The notes under the pieces are model-generated. The model worked only from the letters and a program-made list of their open reading frames with translations. It made no database searches and was not told the origin of the DNA. A DNA stretch of 35,439 nucleotides. Origin: Alphaproteobacteria bacterium (GTDB taxonomy: Bacteria > Pseudomonadota > Alphaproteobacteria > G02398745 > G023898745). The translations under genes and the position numbers were made by a program. The first letter of the stretch is position 1. Every line of letters begins with the position of its first letter. This document shows, piece by piece, positions 15,384 through 22,616 of this stretch. The stretch spans positions 1-35,439 of the forward strand of contig DAHXKW010000146.1 in the NCBI GenBank assembly GCA_027366195.1, written 5' to 3'.

Positions 15384-16379
15384 GTGAATATTCCAATTAG
15401 TAGTCATATCTTGATTACAGGTGCTGGGGGATTTATTGGGGGGTGGCTCACCAAGTGGTTTGTTGAACATGGTTATAAACATGTAAGAGCTGTGGACATT
15501 AAATCTAAAAAGGATTGGTACCAAGTTCATGAAGATGCCGAAAATTTGGTTTATGATTTATGCCGACTGGAAGCTTGTGAGTTTGTAACACAGGATGTTG
15601 ATTATGTATTTAATTTGGCAGCTGATATGGGAGGCATGGGATTTATCGAAAATAACAGAGCCGCCTGTATGTTGTCTGTTTTAATCAATACCCACTTATT
15701 GATGGCGGCACAAAGGGAGGGGGTGAAGCGTTATTTTTATGCATCTTCGGCTTGTGTGTATGCGCATGATAAGCAAACTGACCCTAATGTCACCGCTTTA
15801 AGAGAAGAGGATGCATATCCTGCCATGGCTGAAGATGGCTATGGTTGGGAGAAGCTTTTTTCAGAACGTATGTGTCGGCATTTTTCGGAAGATTTTGGTA
15901 TGGAAGTTCGTGTTGCTCGTTTCCATAATGTATATGGTCCTTTAGGTACCTATACTGGAGGACGTGAAAAAGCACCAGCAGCCATATGTAGAAAAGTGAT
16001 AGAGGCAGTAATATCTGGAAATCATGAGATCGAAATTTGGGGTGATGGAGAACAAACCAGAAGTTTTATGTATATTGATGATTGCGTGGAGGGTATTTTA
16101 AAGATATTTGATAGTAATTTTGATCAGCCCATTAATTTGGGCTCTGCTGAGCTAGTATCAATAAATCAATTGGTTAGTTTGGCAGAAAAAAATTCTGGTA
16201 TTAAGTTGCTTCGTACTTATAAAAAAGATGCGCCTCAGGGAGTGAGAGGTCGTAATTCTAATAATGAGTTGATTCAACAAGTTTTGGGCTGGGAGCCATC
16301 AATCTCTTTACAAGAAGGATTGAAGAAAACGTATGATTGGATTTTTGTTCAAATGAAGTCTGGCAGCGCGAGAGGATGA
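15384..16379 (+). CDS. GDP-mannose 3,5-epimerase-like NAD-dependent epimerase
   Basis: 331 residues, extended SDR fold. It has an NAD-binding GAGGFIGG, DMGGMGFIENN, SSACVY and DAYPAMAEDGYGWEKL with the Tyr-x3-Lys pair. VRVARFHNVYGP, GGREKAPAAICRK and IEIWGDGEQTRSFMYIDD complete the pattern closely shared with GDP-mannose 3,5-epimerase, which makes GDP-L-galactose/gulose. GTG 15384 is chosen because GGGAGG (15374-15379) sits at the right distance before it; a TTG at 15372 is upstream of that site and less likely. Probably supplies a sugar nucleotide for surface polysaccharide. The 3' end overlaps the convergent ogt by 31 bases. A dTDP/UDP-sugar epimerase is the alternative. Confidence 0.85.
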   Translation: MNIPISSHILITGAGGFIGGWLTKWFVEHGYKHVRAVDIKSKKDWYQVHEDAENLVYDLCRLEACEFVTQDVDYVFNLAADMGGMGFIENNRAACMLSVLINTHLLMAAQREGVKRYFYASSACVYAHDKQTDPNVTALREEDAYPAMAEDGYGWEKLFSERMCRHFSEDFGMEVRVARFHNVYGPLGTYTGGREKAPAAICRKVIEAVISGNHEIEIWGDGEQTRSFMYIDDCVEGILKIFDSNFDQPINLGSAELVSINQLVSLAEKNSGIKLLRTYKKDAPQGVRGRNSNNELIQQVLGWEPSISLQEGLKKTYDWIFVQMKSGSARG

Positions 16380-16888
16380 TCTCTATAAAAATGTTCGTGT
16401 TTCAACAGCCATTTTTTTCGTTCTACACCACAGCGGTATCCGCATAGATCCCCAGAACTTTTTATAATGCGATGGCAGGGAATAATTATGGCAATAGGAT
16501 TTGATCCATTGGCATTAGCCACAGCGCGAAAAGATGTTGGGCTATTTATGCTTTTGGCTATATCAGCATAGCTTTGGGTTGTACCATAAGGTACTTTTGC
16601 AAGGGTTGTCCAAACGTGTTTTTGAAATGAGGTTCCCAAAGGCATAGTTAAAACTGTGAATTTTTTCAAATTCCCTGAGAAATAATCTGCCATTTCCTTT
16701 TTCAGTAAATTTAGTGCATCTGTGCTGCCTTCTTGAATTTCGGAATTGAAGTTTCTAGATAATTGGGTTATTTCTTTTGTCAGATCAGGATTATCAGTAA
16801 AATCTATGCGATAAATTATGCAACTGTTTCCGATTCCAATCATTGATCCTAATGGTGTTTCGAAAGTTGTGAAACGAATCTCAGACAT
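16349..16888 (-). CDS. ogt: Methylated-DNA--protein-cysteine methyltransferase
   Basis: 179 residues. A suicide DNA-repair protein removing methyl from O6-methylguanine. The active site IIPCHRII has the acceptor Cys138. The helix-turn-helix region PYGTTQSYADIAKSINSPTSFRAVANANGSNP and the C-terminal GYRCGVERKKWLLKHE are typical. ATG 16888 is preferred over an upstream start (16963) that would lie inside the lolC/E gene, because MSEIRFTTFETPLG matches family N-termini. It then begins two bases after the lolC/E stop, making a tight pair. Confidence 0.93.
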   Translation of the reverse strand: MSEIRFTTFETPLGSMIGIGNSCIIYRIDFTDNPDLTKEITQLSRNFNSEIQEGSTDALNLLKKEMADYFSGNLKKFTVLTMPLGTSFQKHVWTTLAKVPYGTTQSYADIAKSINSPTSFRAVANANGSNPIAIIIPCHRIIKSSGDLCGYRCGVERKKWLLKHEHFYRDHPLALPDFI

Positions 16889-16890
16889 TT

Positions 16891-18111
16891 TTAACGTAAA
16901 ATACGGACGGGATCTAAACGTGCAGCGCGCCAAGATGGATAAAAGGAAGCAAGTATTGAACAAGATACACTAAGGCCACAAATCAAACTCACATCTGTCC
17001 AATTTAATAGAGCAGGAAGCTGGTTAATACCATAGGCTTCAGCGCTAAAAAGTTGAGTTCCTAAAATATGTTCCACAAACAAACGTATGGTTTCTATGTT
17101 GTGTACGAATAAAATACCTAAGATGAACCCACACAAAGTTCCTAAGACACCAATAGTCATGCCATTGATTAAAAATATTCGACCTATAGCATGCTGGCTC
17201 ATTCCCATAGTGCGTAGGATGGCGATATCTTTTGTTTTATCTTTAACAAGCATCACAAGGCTGGAGACAATGTTTAAGACGGCAATCATAATAATAAGTG
17301 TTAGAACAATAAACATAACATTTTTTTCAATATGTAAAGCTCTTAAGGCTGGCGCATTAGCATGCCCCCAGTCTTGAACATCAACTTTAAATTCTGATAG
17401 TGCCTTTACTATTTTAGGTGTCATGCCTTCTGGTGGTTTTGTAAATACTTCTATATGCGAAGGTCCCATTTCATAAAAGCTATTTGCATTTTCCAGACTG
17501 GTGAAGACAAAGCGTTTATCGTATTCCCGCATACCTAAATCAAAAATTCCGACGATTTTAAAGTTGCGTTCTTTTGTGATTGTTCCCAAAACAGACTCAT
17601 CCTGACTAGGATAGATCAAAGTAATATAATCGCCCATTTGTAAATTGTACTCTTCGGCCATTCGTATACCAATTAATACAGTATCTTCTTTTTTTAAATT
17701 TAGGACAGAGCCATTAATGACTTTGCTATTAAAATACTTGTGTTGTTTTAAGCGACTAGGATCGTGTCCAAAAACAATAACACCATTAAAGCGTCCGTGT
17801 GATGACATGATTGTAGGTGTTTCTGATACAGGCATGGCTTGGGTGACAAAAGGTAGGTGATCCAACTTTTCTAGAACTTGATTCAAATTTACAGCACCTG
17901 TGGGGTAGACATAGACATGTCCCTTAATTCCAATCAGTTGTTGCATTAATTCACTACGAAAACCATTAAGAACAGAAGTAACGATGATTAATGCAGCGAC
18001 GCCCAACATAATACCAACAAAAGACAGCGCGCTGATGAGTGAGATAAATCCATCGTTTTTTGGTGAGAAAAAGTAACGAAATGCAATAAATCGTTCAACT
18101 GATTTGAACAT
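16891..18111 (-). CDS. lolC: Lipoprotein-releasing ABC permease (LolC/LolE family)
   Basis: 406 residues. The N-terminus FRYFFSPKNDGFISLISALSFVGIMLGVAALIIVTSVLNGF is the LolC/E signature with the first membrane helix. A MacB-like periplasmic domain (about 50-240) is followed by three helices near 265-290, 315-340 and 370-395. The tail is ARLDPVRILR. Family knowledge: with LolD it extracts lipoproteins from the inner membrane. It is normally next to lolD, which here lies 16 kb away (34398). The start at 18111 is only 13 bases from a merR-derived repeat behind vapC, so no promoter of its own is evident. Choosing C over E is arbitrary; many Alphaproteobacteria have a single protein. Confidence 0.9.
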   Translation of the reverse strand: MFKSVERFIAFRYFFSPKNDGFISLISALSFVGIMLGVAALIIVTSVLNGFRSELMQQLIGIKGHVYVYPTGAVNLNQVLEKLDHLPFVTQAMPVSETPTIMSSHGRFNGVIVFGHDPSRLKQHKYFNSKVINGSVLNLKKEDTVLIGIRMAEEYNLQMGDYITLIYPSQDESVLGTITKERNFKIVGIFDLGMREYDKRFVFTSLENANSFYEMGPSHIEVFTKPPEGMTPKIVKALSEFKVDVQDWGHANAPALRALHIEKNVMFIVLTLIIMIAVLNIVSSLVMLVKDKTKDIAILRTMGMSQHAIGRIFLINGMTIGVLGTLCGFILGILFVHNIETIRLFVEHILGTQLFSAEAYGINQLPALLNWTDVSLICGLSVSCSILASFYPSWRAARLDPVRILR

Positions 18112-18124
18112 GCACTAAAAAATA

Positions 18125-18175
18125 TTCTTCTTCCCGCTATACATAAATCCTACCGCTTTATCGATCCAATGTACA
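18125..18175. repeat. merR-3'-end direct repeat, copy A
   Basis: 51 bp matching the 3' end of the intact merR gene (copy C, 19514-19569) with very few mismatches over CCCGCTATACATAAATCC through CGATCCAATGTACA. It lies at the far end of the vapBC-1 module. In a different frame it supplies the last five codons and stop of vapC-1 (CTLDR). All three copies have the same orientation. Confidence 0.85.
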
Positions 18176-18544
18176 TTTTTTAGGTTGATAAGGATAATAA
18201 ATATCTGGTTCTTTTTCAGAAAAATCTTTTGTATTACGTGTAATCAAAGTAGCATTGTGTGCTTTTGCTGATGCCCAGATAAGTGCGTCTGGTAATTTTA
18301 TTTTGTGTTGTTTGCGCAAACTGACAGTAATTTCTGAAATTTTTTGATCAATATTAACAATATGAAAGCGCAGGAAAAAATCTTTAACTAATTCTTGATT
18401 AACCATGTCGTTAACACCAACCATAACTTCAATCCATGTCACAATAGAAATCATGGGAGCAGGATAGGTTATAAATATGTTGCGAGTCTCCGGCACTCCT
18501 TTGATGTAATCGATCAGAATATTTGTATCAAACAGAGTCTTCAC
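18158..18544 (-). CDS. vapC: VapC-type PIN-domain toxin (module 1)
   Basis: 128 residues, a PIN-domain ribonuclease. The acidic site is visible: D6 in LFDTNILIDY, E39 in TWIEVMVG, D86 in LPDALIWASA, and D107 in ITRNTKDF. Family knowledge: VapC cleaves tRNA or rRNA unless bound by VapB. It overlaps the antitoxin gene upstream by 17 bases. Its last codons (CTLDR-stop) come from the merR-derived repeat, so the module boundary runs inside the toxin gene. Confidence 0.88.
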   Translation of the reverse strand: MKTLFDTNILIDYIKGVPETRNIFITYPAPMISIVTWIEVMVGVNDMVNQELVKDFFLRFHIVNIDQKISEITVSLRKQHKIKLPDALIWASAKAHNATLITRNTKDFSEKEPDIYYPYQPKKCTLDR

Positions 18545-18779
18545 GTTCCCACTCGGATCTTAGTTTTTGTTGAATTTCTACACCGTCTATTGCTTTATCT
18601 TTCCATAATCCGAATATAGGATCATTTATTGAGCTGGGATGTTGCGGTGACTTGAGTAGCAGTCCATCGCTTCTGAGCTCAAAGTCCAGATGGTCAGAAT
18701 CAAGATGAGCTTGCTGGAGTAAACTCTGAGGGATAGCAATATTTGTATATTCTCCAGTATAGGTAGACGTCATGAACAT
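18528..18779 (-). CDS. vapB: VapB/AbrB-type antitoxin (module 1)
   Basis: 83 residues. The N-terminal part (STYTGEYTNIAIPQSLLQQAHLDSDHLDFELRSDGLLLKSP, 5-45) has the swapped-hairpin AbrB/MazE-like pattern. The C-terminal part (LWKDKAIDGVEIQQKLRSEWERED) is the likely toxin-binding helix. ATG 18773 (MTSTYTG) is an equally good start. Its N-terminal half is clearly homologous to the antitoxin of module 2 (19239-19505), while the partner toxins are more distant from one another. Confidence 0.82.
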   Translation of the reverse strand: MFMTSTYTGEYTNIAIPQSLLQQAHLDSDHLDFELRSDGLLLKSPQHPSSINDPIFGLWKDKAIDGVEIQQKLRSEWEREDSV

Positions 18780-18781
18780 TA

Positions 18782-18837
18782 TTTTTCTTACCGGTATACA
18801 TAAATCCTACTGCTTTATCGATCCAATGTACAACGTC
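18782..18837. repeat. merR-3'-end direct repeat, copy B
   Basis: 56 bp, about two mismatches from copy C (19514-19569). It runs TTTTTCTT through GTACAACGTC and sits between the two vapBC modules, two bases before the vapB-1 start and directly after the vapC-2 stop. Confidence 0.88.
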
Positions 18838-19242
18838 CTATTCTTGTGTCCAATCAACTAAATTTAATTCAGAAACTCGGATAAATTCATGTGTATTGTT
18901 TGTTACGCAAGTTATTTTGCGGGCTTGAGCTGTCGCAGCAATGAGAATATCAAAACTACCTATCATTTTTCCTTGTTTATGCAAAGCTGTCTTTATTTCA
19001 ACTGCTGCTATTTGTTCTGAATCTCCGAAGGGATAAGTTTGTACAACAGTACAAAAATTTTCCCATCTTTTCCTTTGCTTCTGAAAATTATTTGGATGAA
19101 GTGCAAAACCGTAATTAATTTCAAGTTTTGTAATGATTGAAATTCCTAAATCGTTAGGATCTGTCCGTTCTAGGTGTTTGGATACGCAAAAATCATCTTT
19201 TAAAAATTTCGAGACAATACAGGTGTCTAAAAGATATTTCAT
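18838..19242 (-). CDS. vapC: VapC-type PIN-domain toxin (module 2)
   Basis: 134 residues, PIN domain: D6 in LLDTCIVSKF, E41 in ITKLEINYG, D98 in IGSFDILIAATA, and a final TNNTHEF with an acidic E119. The LLDTC start and SFDILIAA segment place it in the VapC/FitB-like group. The gene begins with a four-base ATGA overlap with its antitoxin and stops immediately before repeat copy B. Confidence 0.88.
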   Translation of the reverse strand: MKYLLDTCIVSKFLKDDFCVSKHLERTDPNDLGISIITKLEINYGFALHPNNFQKQRKRWENFCTVVQTYPFGDSEQIAAVEIKTALHKQGKMIGSFDILIAATAQARKITCVTNNTHEFIRVSELNLVDWTQE

Positions 19243-19505
19243 AGATCTACTGGTTTTGGTTCTATCAATTCAGCGCGCAGCTCTGCAATACCCGGAAAAC
19301 TATCATCGTGATAAGGAGTGAAAGTTCCTTTTGGCCAATTTTTGTGAGGCTTGGAATCGGATTGGTTCGGTTCGATTTGCTGGGTGATTACTAAACGTTC
19401 TCCACATACTTCAAACGAAAGAGGCACGGAATCAAGATGTGCCTGTATAAGCAATTCGTAAGGAATAGGGATGTTCTTATATTTCCCTGTATATGTGGAT
19501 TCCAT
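19239..19505 (-). CDS. vapB: VapB/AbrB-type antitoxin (module 2)
   Basis: 88 residues. STYTGKYKNIPIPYELLIQAHLDSVPLSFEV is an AbrB/MazE-like DNA-binding half, closely similar to the module 1 antitoxin. The C-terminal half (PKGTFTPYHDDSFPGIAELRAELIE) differs and should bind the cognate toxin. It starts four bases after the merR stop, so it may be co-transcribed from the merR promoter. Confidence 0.8.
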   Translation of the reverse strand: MESTYTGKYKNIPIPYELLIQAHLDSVPLSFEVCGERLVITQQIEPNQSDSKPHKNWPKGTFTPYHDDSFPGIAELRAELIEPKPVDL

Positions 19506-19509
19506 GCTC

Positions 19510-20280
19510 TTACTTTTTCTTCCCGCTATACATAAATCCTACTGCTTTATCGATCCAATGTACAACGTCTTGCGGAATGTTATGCCAATTATCAGACTCT
19601 TTTAAAGAGGGTTCTTCAAATTTACCCTGTTTGTAACAATCCCAAATCACTTCTCCTAACTCGTGGTCTTCCCAATACCTGTTTGCAAGGTCCATCCACT
19701 GTTTTGCATAAGATTGACCCACAACTCCGTATGGATCTTCATGTATATTTAATTTAACCTCTGCTACCAAAATATCCCATTCTTTTTCATATTGGATTAG
19801 TTCTTCTCCAGAAAGCTTAGGCATGGCTGCAAATTTTTTCAGTTGTTCTGGCGTAAAAATCTTACCAGCCCATGATTGCTCTAATTCTTTTGTCATTTTG
19901 TAAACTCCTATCAAATTTAAGGTTGAAGATAAATCAACTGACCCGGTAAGTTTACTATCATCAATAACGGCTGTTAAAATGTCTATGGCTTCTTTGAGTT
20001 GCTGTGTTTTCTGCTGTAAGAAATCTTTTTGCATTTGAAGAAGCTGAGATATATCAATTTTCCCTGATAATATTGCCTTAATCTTTGATAGTTCAAAGCC
20101 AAAAGACTTTAATGCCAATATTTGCTGAAGTTTTATCAAATCAGTCTCGGAGTATACACGATAACCATTTGGCAAACGCGTTGATGCTTTCAATAAACCT
20201 ATTTTGTCATAATGTTGTAGTGTTCTGGCTGATATGCCAGTCAACTCGCAAACGTCGTGTGTATACCATCTTGTCATCAT
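19510..20280 (-). CDS. MerR-family regulator with TipAS effector domain
   Basis: 256 residues. The MerR winged helix (about 4-72: YTHDVCELTGISARTLQHYDKIGLLKASTRLPNGYRVYSE) and a coiled-coil dimer helix are followed by a TipAS-like domain from about 135. The TipAS region shows QYEKEWDILVAEVKLN, YAKQWMDLANRYW and a PQDVVHWIDKAVGFMYSG tail. TipAS domains bind thiopeptide or other amphipathic antibiotics. The start has GGAGGA seven to eight bases before, with two adjacent ATGs. The DNA for the last 18 codons is the source of the direct repeats bounding the downstream vapBC modules. Confidence 0.88.
   Translation of the reverse strand: MMTRWYTHDVCELTGISARTLQHYDKIGLLKASTRLPNGYRVYSETDLIKLQQILALKSFGFELSKIKAILSGKIDISQLLQMQKDFLQQKTQQLKEAIDILTAVIDDSKLTGSVDLSSTLNLIGVYKMTKELEQSWAGKIFTPEQLKKFAAMPKLSGEELIQYEKEWDILVAEVKLNIHEDPYGVVGQSYAKQWMDLANRYWEDHELGEVIWDCYKQGKFEEPSLKESDNWHNIPQDVVHWIDKAVGFMYSGKKK
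19514..19569. repeat. merR-3'-end direct repeat, copy C (in the intact gene)
   Basis: This is the native copy, encoding the C-terminal DVVHWIDKAVGFMYSGKKK of the MerR/TipAS protein. Copies B and A repeat it downstream of each vapBC module in the same orientation, at spacings of about 730 and 660 bp. Confidence 0.88.
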
Positions 20281-20309
20281 ATATCCTCCTCAATTTCCAT
20301 TTTCCACTA

Positions 20310-20329
20310 TGACGCAACGTTGGGCTCAA
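20310..20329 (-). promoter_or_regulatory. Candidate MerR-type operator and promoter
   Basis: An imperfect dyad TGACGCAACGTTGGGCTCAA is centred on AACGTT, a common core of MerR-family operators. On the minus strand TTGAGC could serve as -35 with a long 19-base spacer to GAAAAT, the spacing expected for MerR-activated promoters. It lies 30 bases before the merR start, suggesting autoregulation. Sequence only. Confidence 0.4.
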
Positions 20330-20351
20330 GGGGATTTATTAAAAAGTAGTC

Positions 20352-20380
20352 TTACAAGTGTGTTTTGGCAACTGTACAAT
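20352..20380 (+). promoter_or_regulatory. Weak candidate promoter of the SulP gene
   Basis: TACAAT (20375-20380) follows a poor -35 (TTACAA, 20352-20357) after 17 bases, 29 bases before ATG 20410. A TTGGCA at 20365 has no good -10 at the usual distance. No ribosome site is seen before the start codon. Confidence 0.3.
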
Positions 20381-20409
20381 AAATGTGTGCATAGATAAGT
20401 CTGTGTTTT

Positions 20410-21720
20410 ATGGGAAACGGTGAAGAAGGGTTAATTTGTACAGCATTAAGGGATAGTTTACGACAGGGGTATAGTTGGAATATTTTTAAGCATGATTTTT
20501 TGGCTGGTCTAATTGTTTCTTTTGTGGCCATACCCTTGGCTATGGCTTTTTCTATTGCTGTTGGATTGCCGCCGCAACATGGGTTGTTGACCGCAATTAT
20601 TGCAGGTTTTGTAGTGCCATTACTGGGTGGTTCTCACGTTCAGGTCAGTGGCCCAACAGCTGCTTTTATCGTTATCCTTGCACCACTTGTTGCTAAATAT
20701 GGTGTTTCAGGGTTAATTCCCATTACTGTACTGTCTGGTTGTTTACTAATTTTATTTGGTGTGAGCAGAGCAGGGTATTTAATAGAATTATTTCCCAAAA
20801 CGGTTGTTATTGGTTTTACAACTGGCATTGCTGTAGTTATTGGTACGGTATCATTAAATGATTTGCTTGGGTTGAAAATTTACCCATTGCCTAATTCTTA
20901 TTTGAATAAAATTTTTTGTATTGTTCAGCACCTACCAAAATTGTCGTTGGCAGAGTGTATCGTCAGTACCACGTCACTTTTAACCATGTGGAGCATGAAA
21001 TATTTTATACCTAAATTCCCTGCACCATTAATTGGTATCATTGTGGGAGGTGTAATTGCTTCGATGCTTCATGTGCTTGGTTTTCAGGTAAGCACCATTG
21101 GAAATCACTTTAGTTACGTCTTACCAAATGGGGTCGTAGGGTCCGGAATTCCCCCATTATGGCCAACTTTAGAGCACGCGGTAGTAACTTTGTCTTGGCC
21201 ACCTGTTGGTGAATGGGGGAGTTTTTTTATGCCAGCTTGTACAGTTGCCTTATTGAGTGCGCTTGAGTCTTTATTATCTGCTGCAATTGCTGATTCAATG
21301 ATCCACAAAAAACATAATGCTAATGCGGAGCTTATAGGGATAGGTATTGGGAATATTTTATCAGGACTGGCTTCTGGTATCCCAGCCACAGGGGCAATTG
21401 CACGTACTGCTAAAAACATTCGTAACGGTGCCAAAACGCCTATTGCTGCCTCTTTGCATGCACTATTTATTTTGTGCTATGTTTTATGGTTTAGAGACAT
21501 TTTATCTTTTGTACCAATGGCTGCTTTAGCGGCTTTGATGATTCGTGTGGCTTTTCATATGTCACACTATCGCAATTTTTTTCACATTGTTAAGACAGGC
21601 AGTATACAAGAAATTACAGTACTTATGGTTTGTTTCTTGCTAACTGTATTTATAGATATGGTTGCTGGCATTAGTGCTGGACTTTTATTATTTTTTGTTT
21701 TTAAGTTTTTTACAAAGTAG
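20410..21720 (+). CDS. SulP-family anion transporter lacking a STAS domain
   Basis: 436 residues and at least ten hydrophobic helices. SulP marks are HDFLAGLIVSFVAIPLAMAFSIAVGLPPQHGL, the GGSHVQVSGPTAAFIV consensus and GIGNILSGLASGIPATGAIARTAKNI. Family members carry sulfate, bicarbonate or other anions with Na+ or H+. Most are 500-600 residues with a cytosolic STAS domain at the end. Here the protein stops right after the last helix (FFVFKFFTK), and no STAS-like sequence follows before the next gene. Substrate cannot be told. Confidence 0.9.
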   Translation: MGNGEEGLICTALRDSLRQGYSWNIFKHDFLAGLIVSFVAIPLAMAFSIAVGLPPQHGLLTAIIAGFVVPLLGGSHVQVSGPTAAFIVILAPLVAKYGVSGLIPITVLSGCLLILFGVSRAGYLIELFPKTVVIGFTTGIAVVIGTVSLNDLLGLKIYPLPNSYLNKIFCIVQHLPKLSLAECIVSTTSLLTMWSMKYFIPKFPAPLIGIIVGGVIASMLHVLGFQVSTIGNHFSYVLPNGVVGSGIPPLWPTLEHAVVTLSWPPVGEWGSFFMPACTVALLSALESLLSAAIADSMIHKKHNANAELIGIGIGNILSGLASGIPATGAIARTAKNIRNGAKTPIAASLHALFILCYVLWFRDILSFVPMAALAALMIRVAFHMSHYRNFFHIVKTGSIQEITVLMVCFLLTVFIDMVAGISAGLLLFFVFKFFTK

Positions 21721-21791
21721 CTCGGAGGGTGCTTGAGTTGTGTGGTTTTATTTCTTTAAGATCAAACATAAACTTGAAACAAGAGGTTAAG

Positions 21792-21818
21792 ATGCTTCTA
21801 TTTTTGTTAGTGCTATGA
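21792..21818 (+). CDS. Possible Leu-rich mini-ORF coupled to the methyltransferase gene
   Basis: ATG with an AGAGG ribosome site six bases upstream opens a reading frame of eight codons, MLLFLLVL. Its TGA overlaps the ATG of the next gene as ATGA. The methyltransferase start has no ribosome site of its own, so ribosomes finishing the mini-ORF could reinitiate there. Five of the eight codons are Leu. It may be a coupling or leader peptide, or chance. Confidence 0.35.
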   Translation: MLLFLLVL

Positions 21819-22612
21819 ATAAAATAATTACACACGAAACAGCTGTAGATGTTTGTGCACTTAAACCAGAACTTCGGCAAATAGCGAAAAAACTTTCTAC
21901 TTTTCCTTTGGGACAATTTCTTTTGAAAAATAGAGGGTTAAATGGCAAATGGACTTCATATTTAATTCACACAACAACTTCTGAGAATGTAACTGAGAAT
22001 CAACTTCTTTCAAGAAGTCCTGTCATTTTGGCAACACGTGAGCGATTTGATATTTTCCAAAAACAATTGATGAAATATTTAAAACCAAAAACTGTTGTTG
22101 CTTCAATTCCTTGTGGAGTGATGGATGATCTTTTGACTTTGCCTCAGGTTCCAAAAGATACAGTCTTTTTGGGTTGTGATCTTGATGCAGAAAGTCTAGG
22201 CGAAGTCGGGAAACGGCTTCTTGTAGGGCAAAATGTTCAGTTACTACGCCAAGATGCTTGGGATCTAGGAATAGATAAAAGCTTTGATATTATTGTAAGT
22301 AATGGCCTGAATATATACGAGGAGGATGATGAGCGTGTTACAGATTTATATCGTAATTTTTATAAAGCGCTTAAGTCTGGTGGAGTCTTAATTACGAGTT
22401 TTCTGACGCCTAAAGACGCATGGCATGATTATAATTCTGAAGATTTAGCTTGGCAGAAAACCATATTCGTAGATATTTTACAGGTAAAATGGCAAAGTCT
22501 AAGATCTGAAGAAATAACGCGGGAGCAATTAAAGTCAGCAGGATTTGAAGTGCTTGATGTGATATATGACAAGCAAGGTATGTTTCCAACGATCGTTGCG
22601 CGCAAAAGATAA
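21815..22612 (+). CDS. SAM-dependent methyltransferase, class I
   Basis: 265 residues. A helical N-terminal segment (about 1-85) precedes a Rossmann methyltransferase core. The SAM loop is VVASIPCGVMDDLL, the acidic strand-2 end FLGCDLDAESL, then LRQDAWDL and FDIIVSNGLNIYEEDD as motif IV. YKALKSGGVLITSFLTP is the usual post-core segment. It is not close to a methyltransferase subfamily I can name; substrate unknown. It follows the SulP gene by about 95 bases and converges with pepF four bases after its stop. Confidence 0.8.
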   Translation: MNKIITHETAVDVCALKPELRQIAKKLSTFPLGQFLLKNRGLNGKWTSYLIHTTTSENVTENQLLSRSPVILATRERFDIFQKQLMKYLKPKTVVASIPCGVMDDLLTLPQVPKDTVFLGCDLDAESLGEVGKRLLVGQNVQLLRQDAWDLGIDKSFDIIVSNGLNIYEEDDERVTDLYRNFYKALKSGGVLITSFLTPKDAWHDYNSEDLAWQKTIFVDILQVKWQSLRSEEITREQLKSAGFEVLDVIYDKQGMFPTIVARKR

Positions 22613-22616
22613 CAAT

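Noticed and set aside
16349..16963. The longer start for ogt at 16963.
   Set aside because: It would lie inside the end of lolC/E; the family N-terminus begins at ATG 16888, two bases after that stop.
18125..19569. Reading the three 51-56 bp repeats as a CRISPR array.
   Set aside because: The intervals are about 660-730 bp, hold complete vapBC genes, and one copy is the end of the merR coding sequence.
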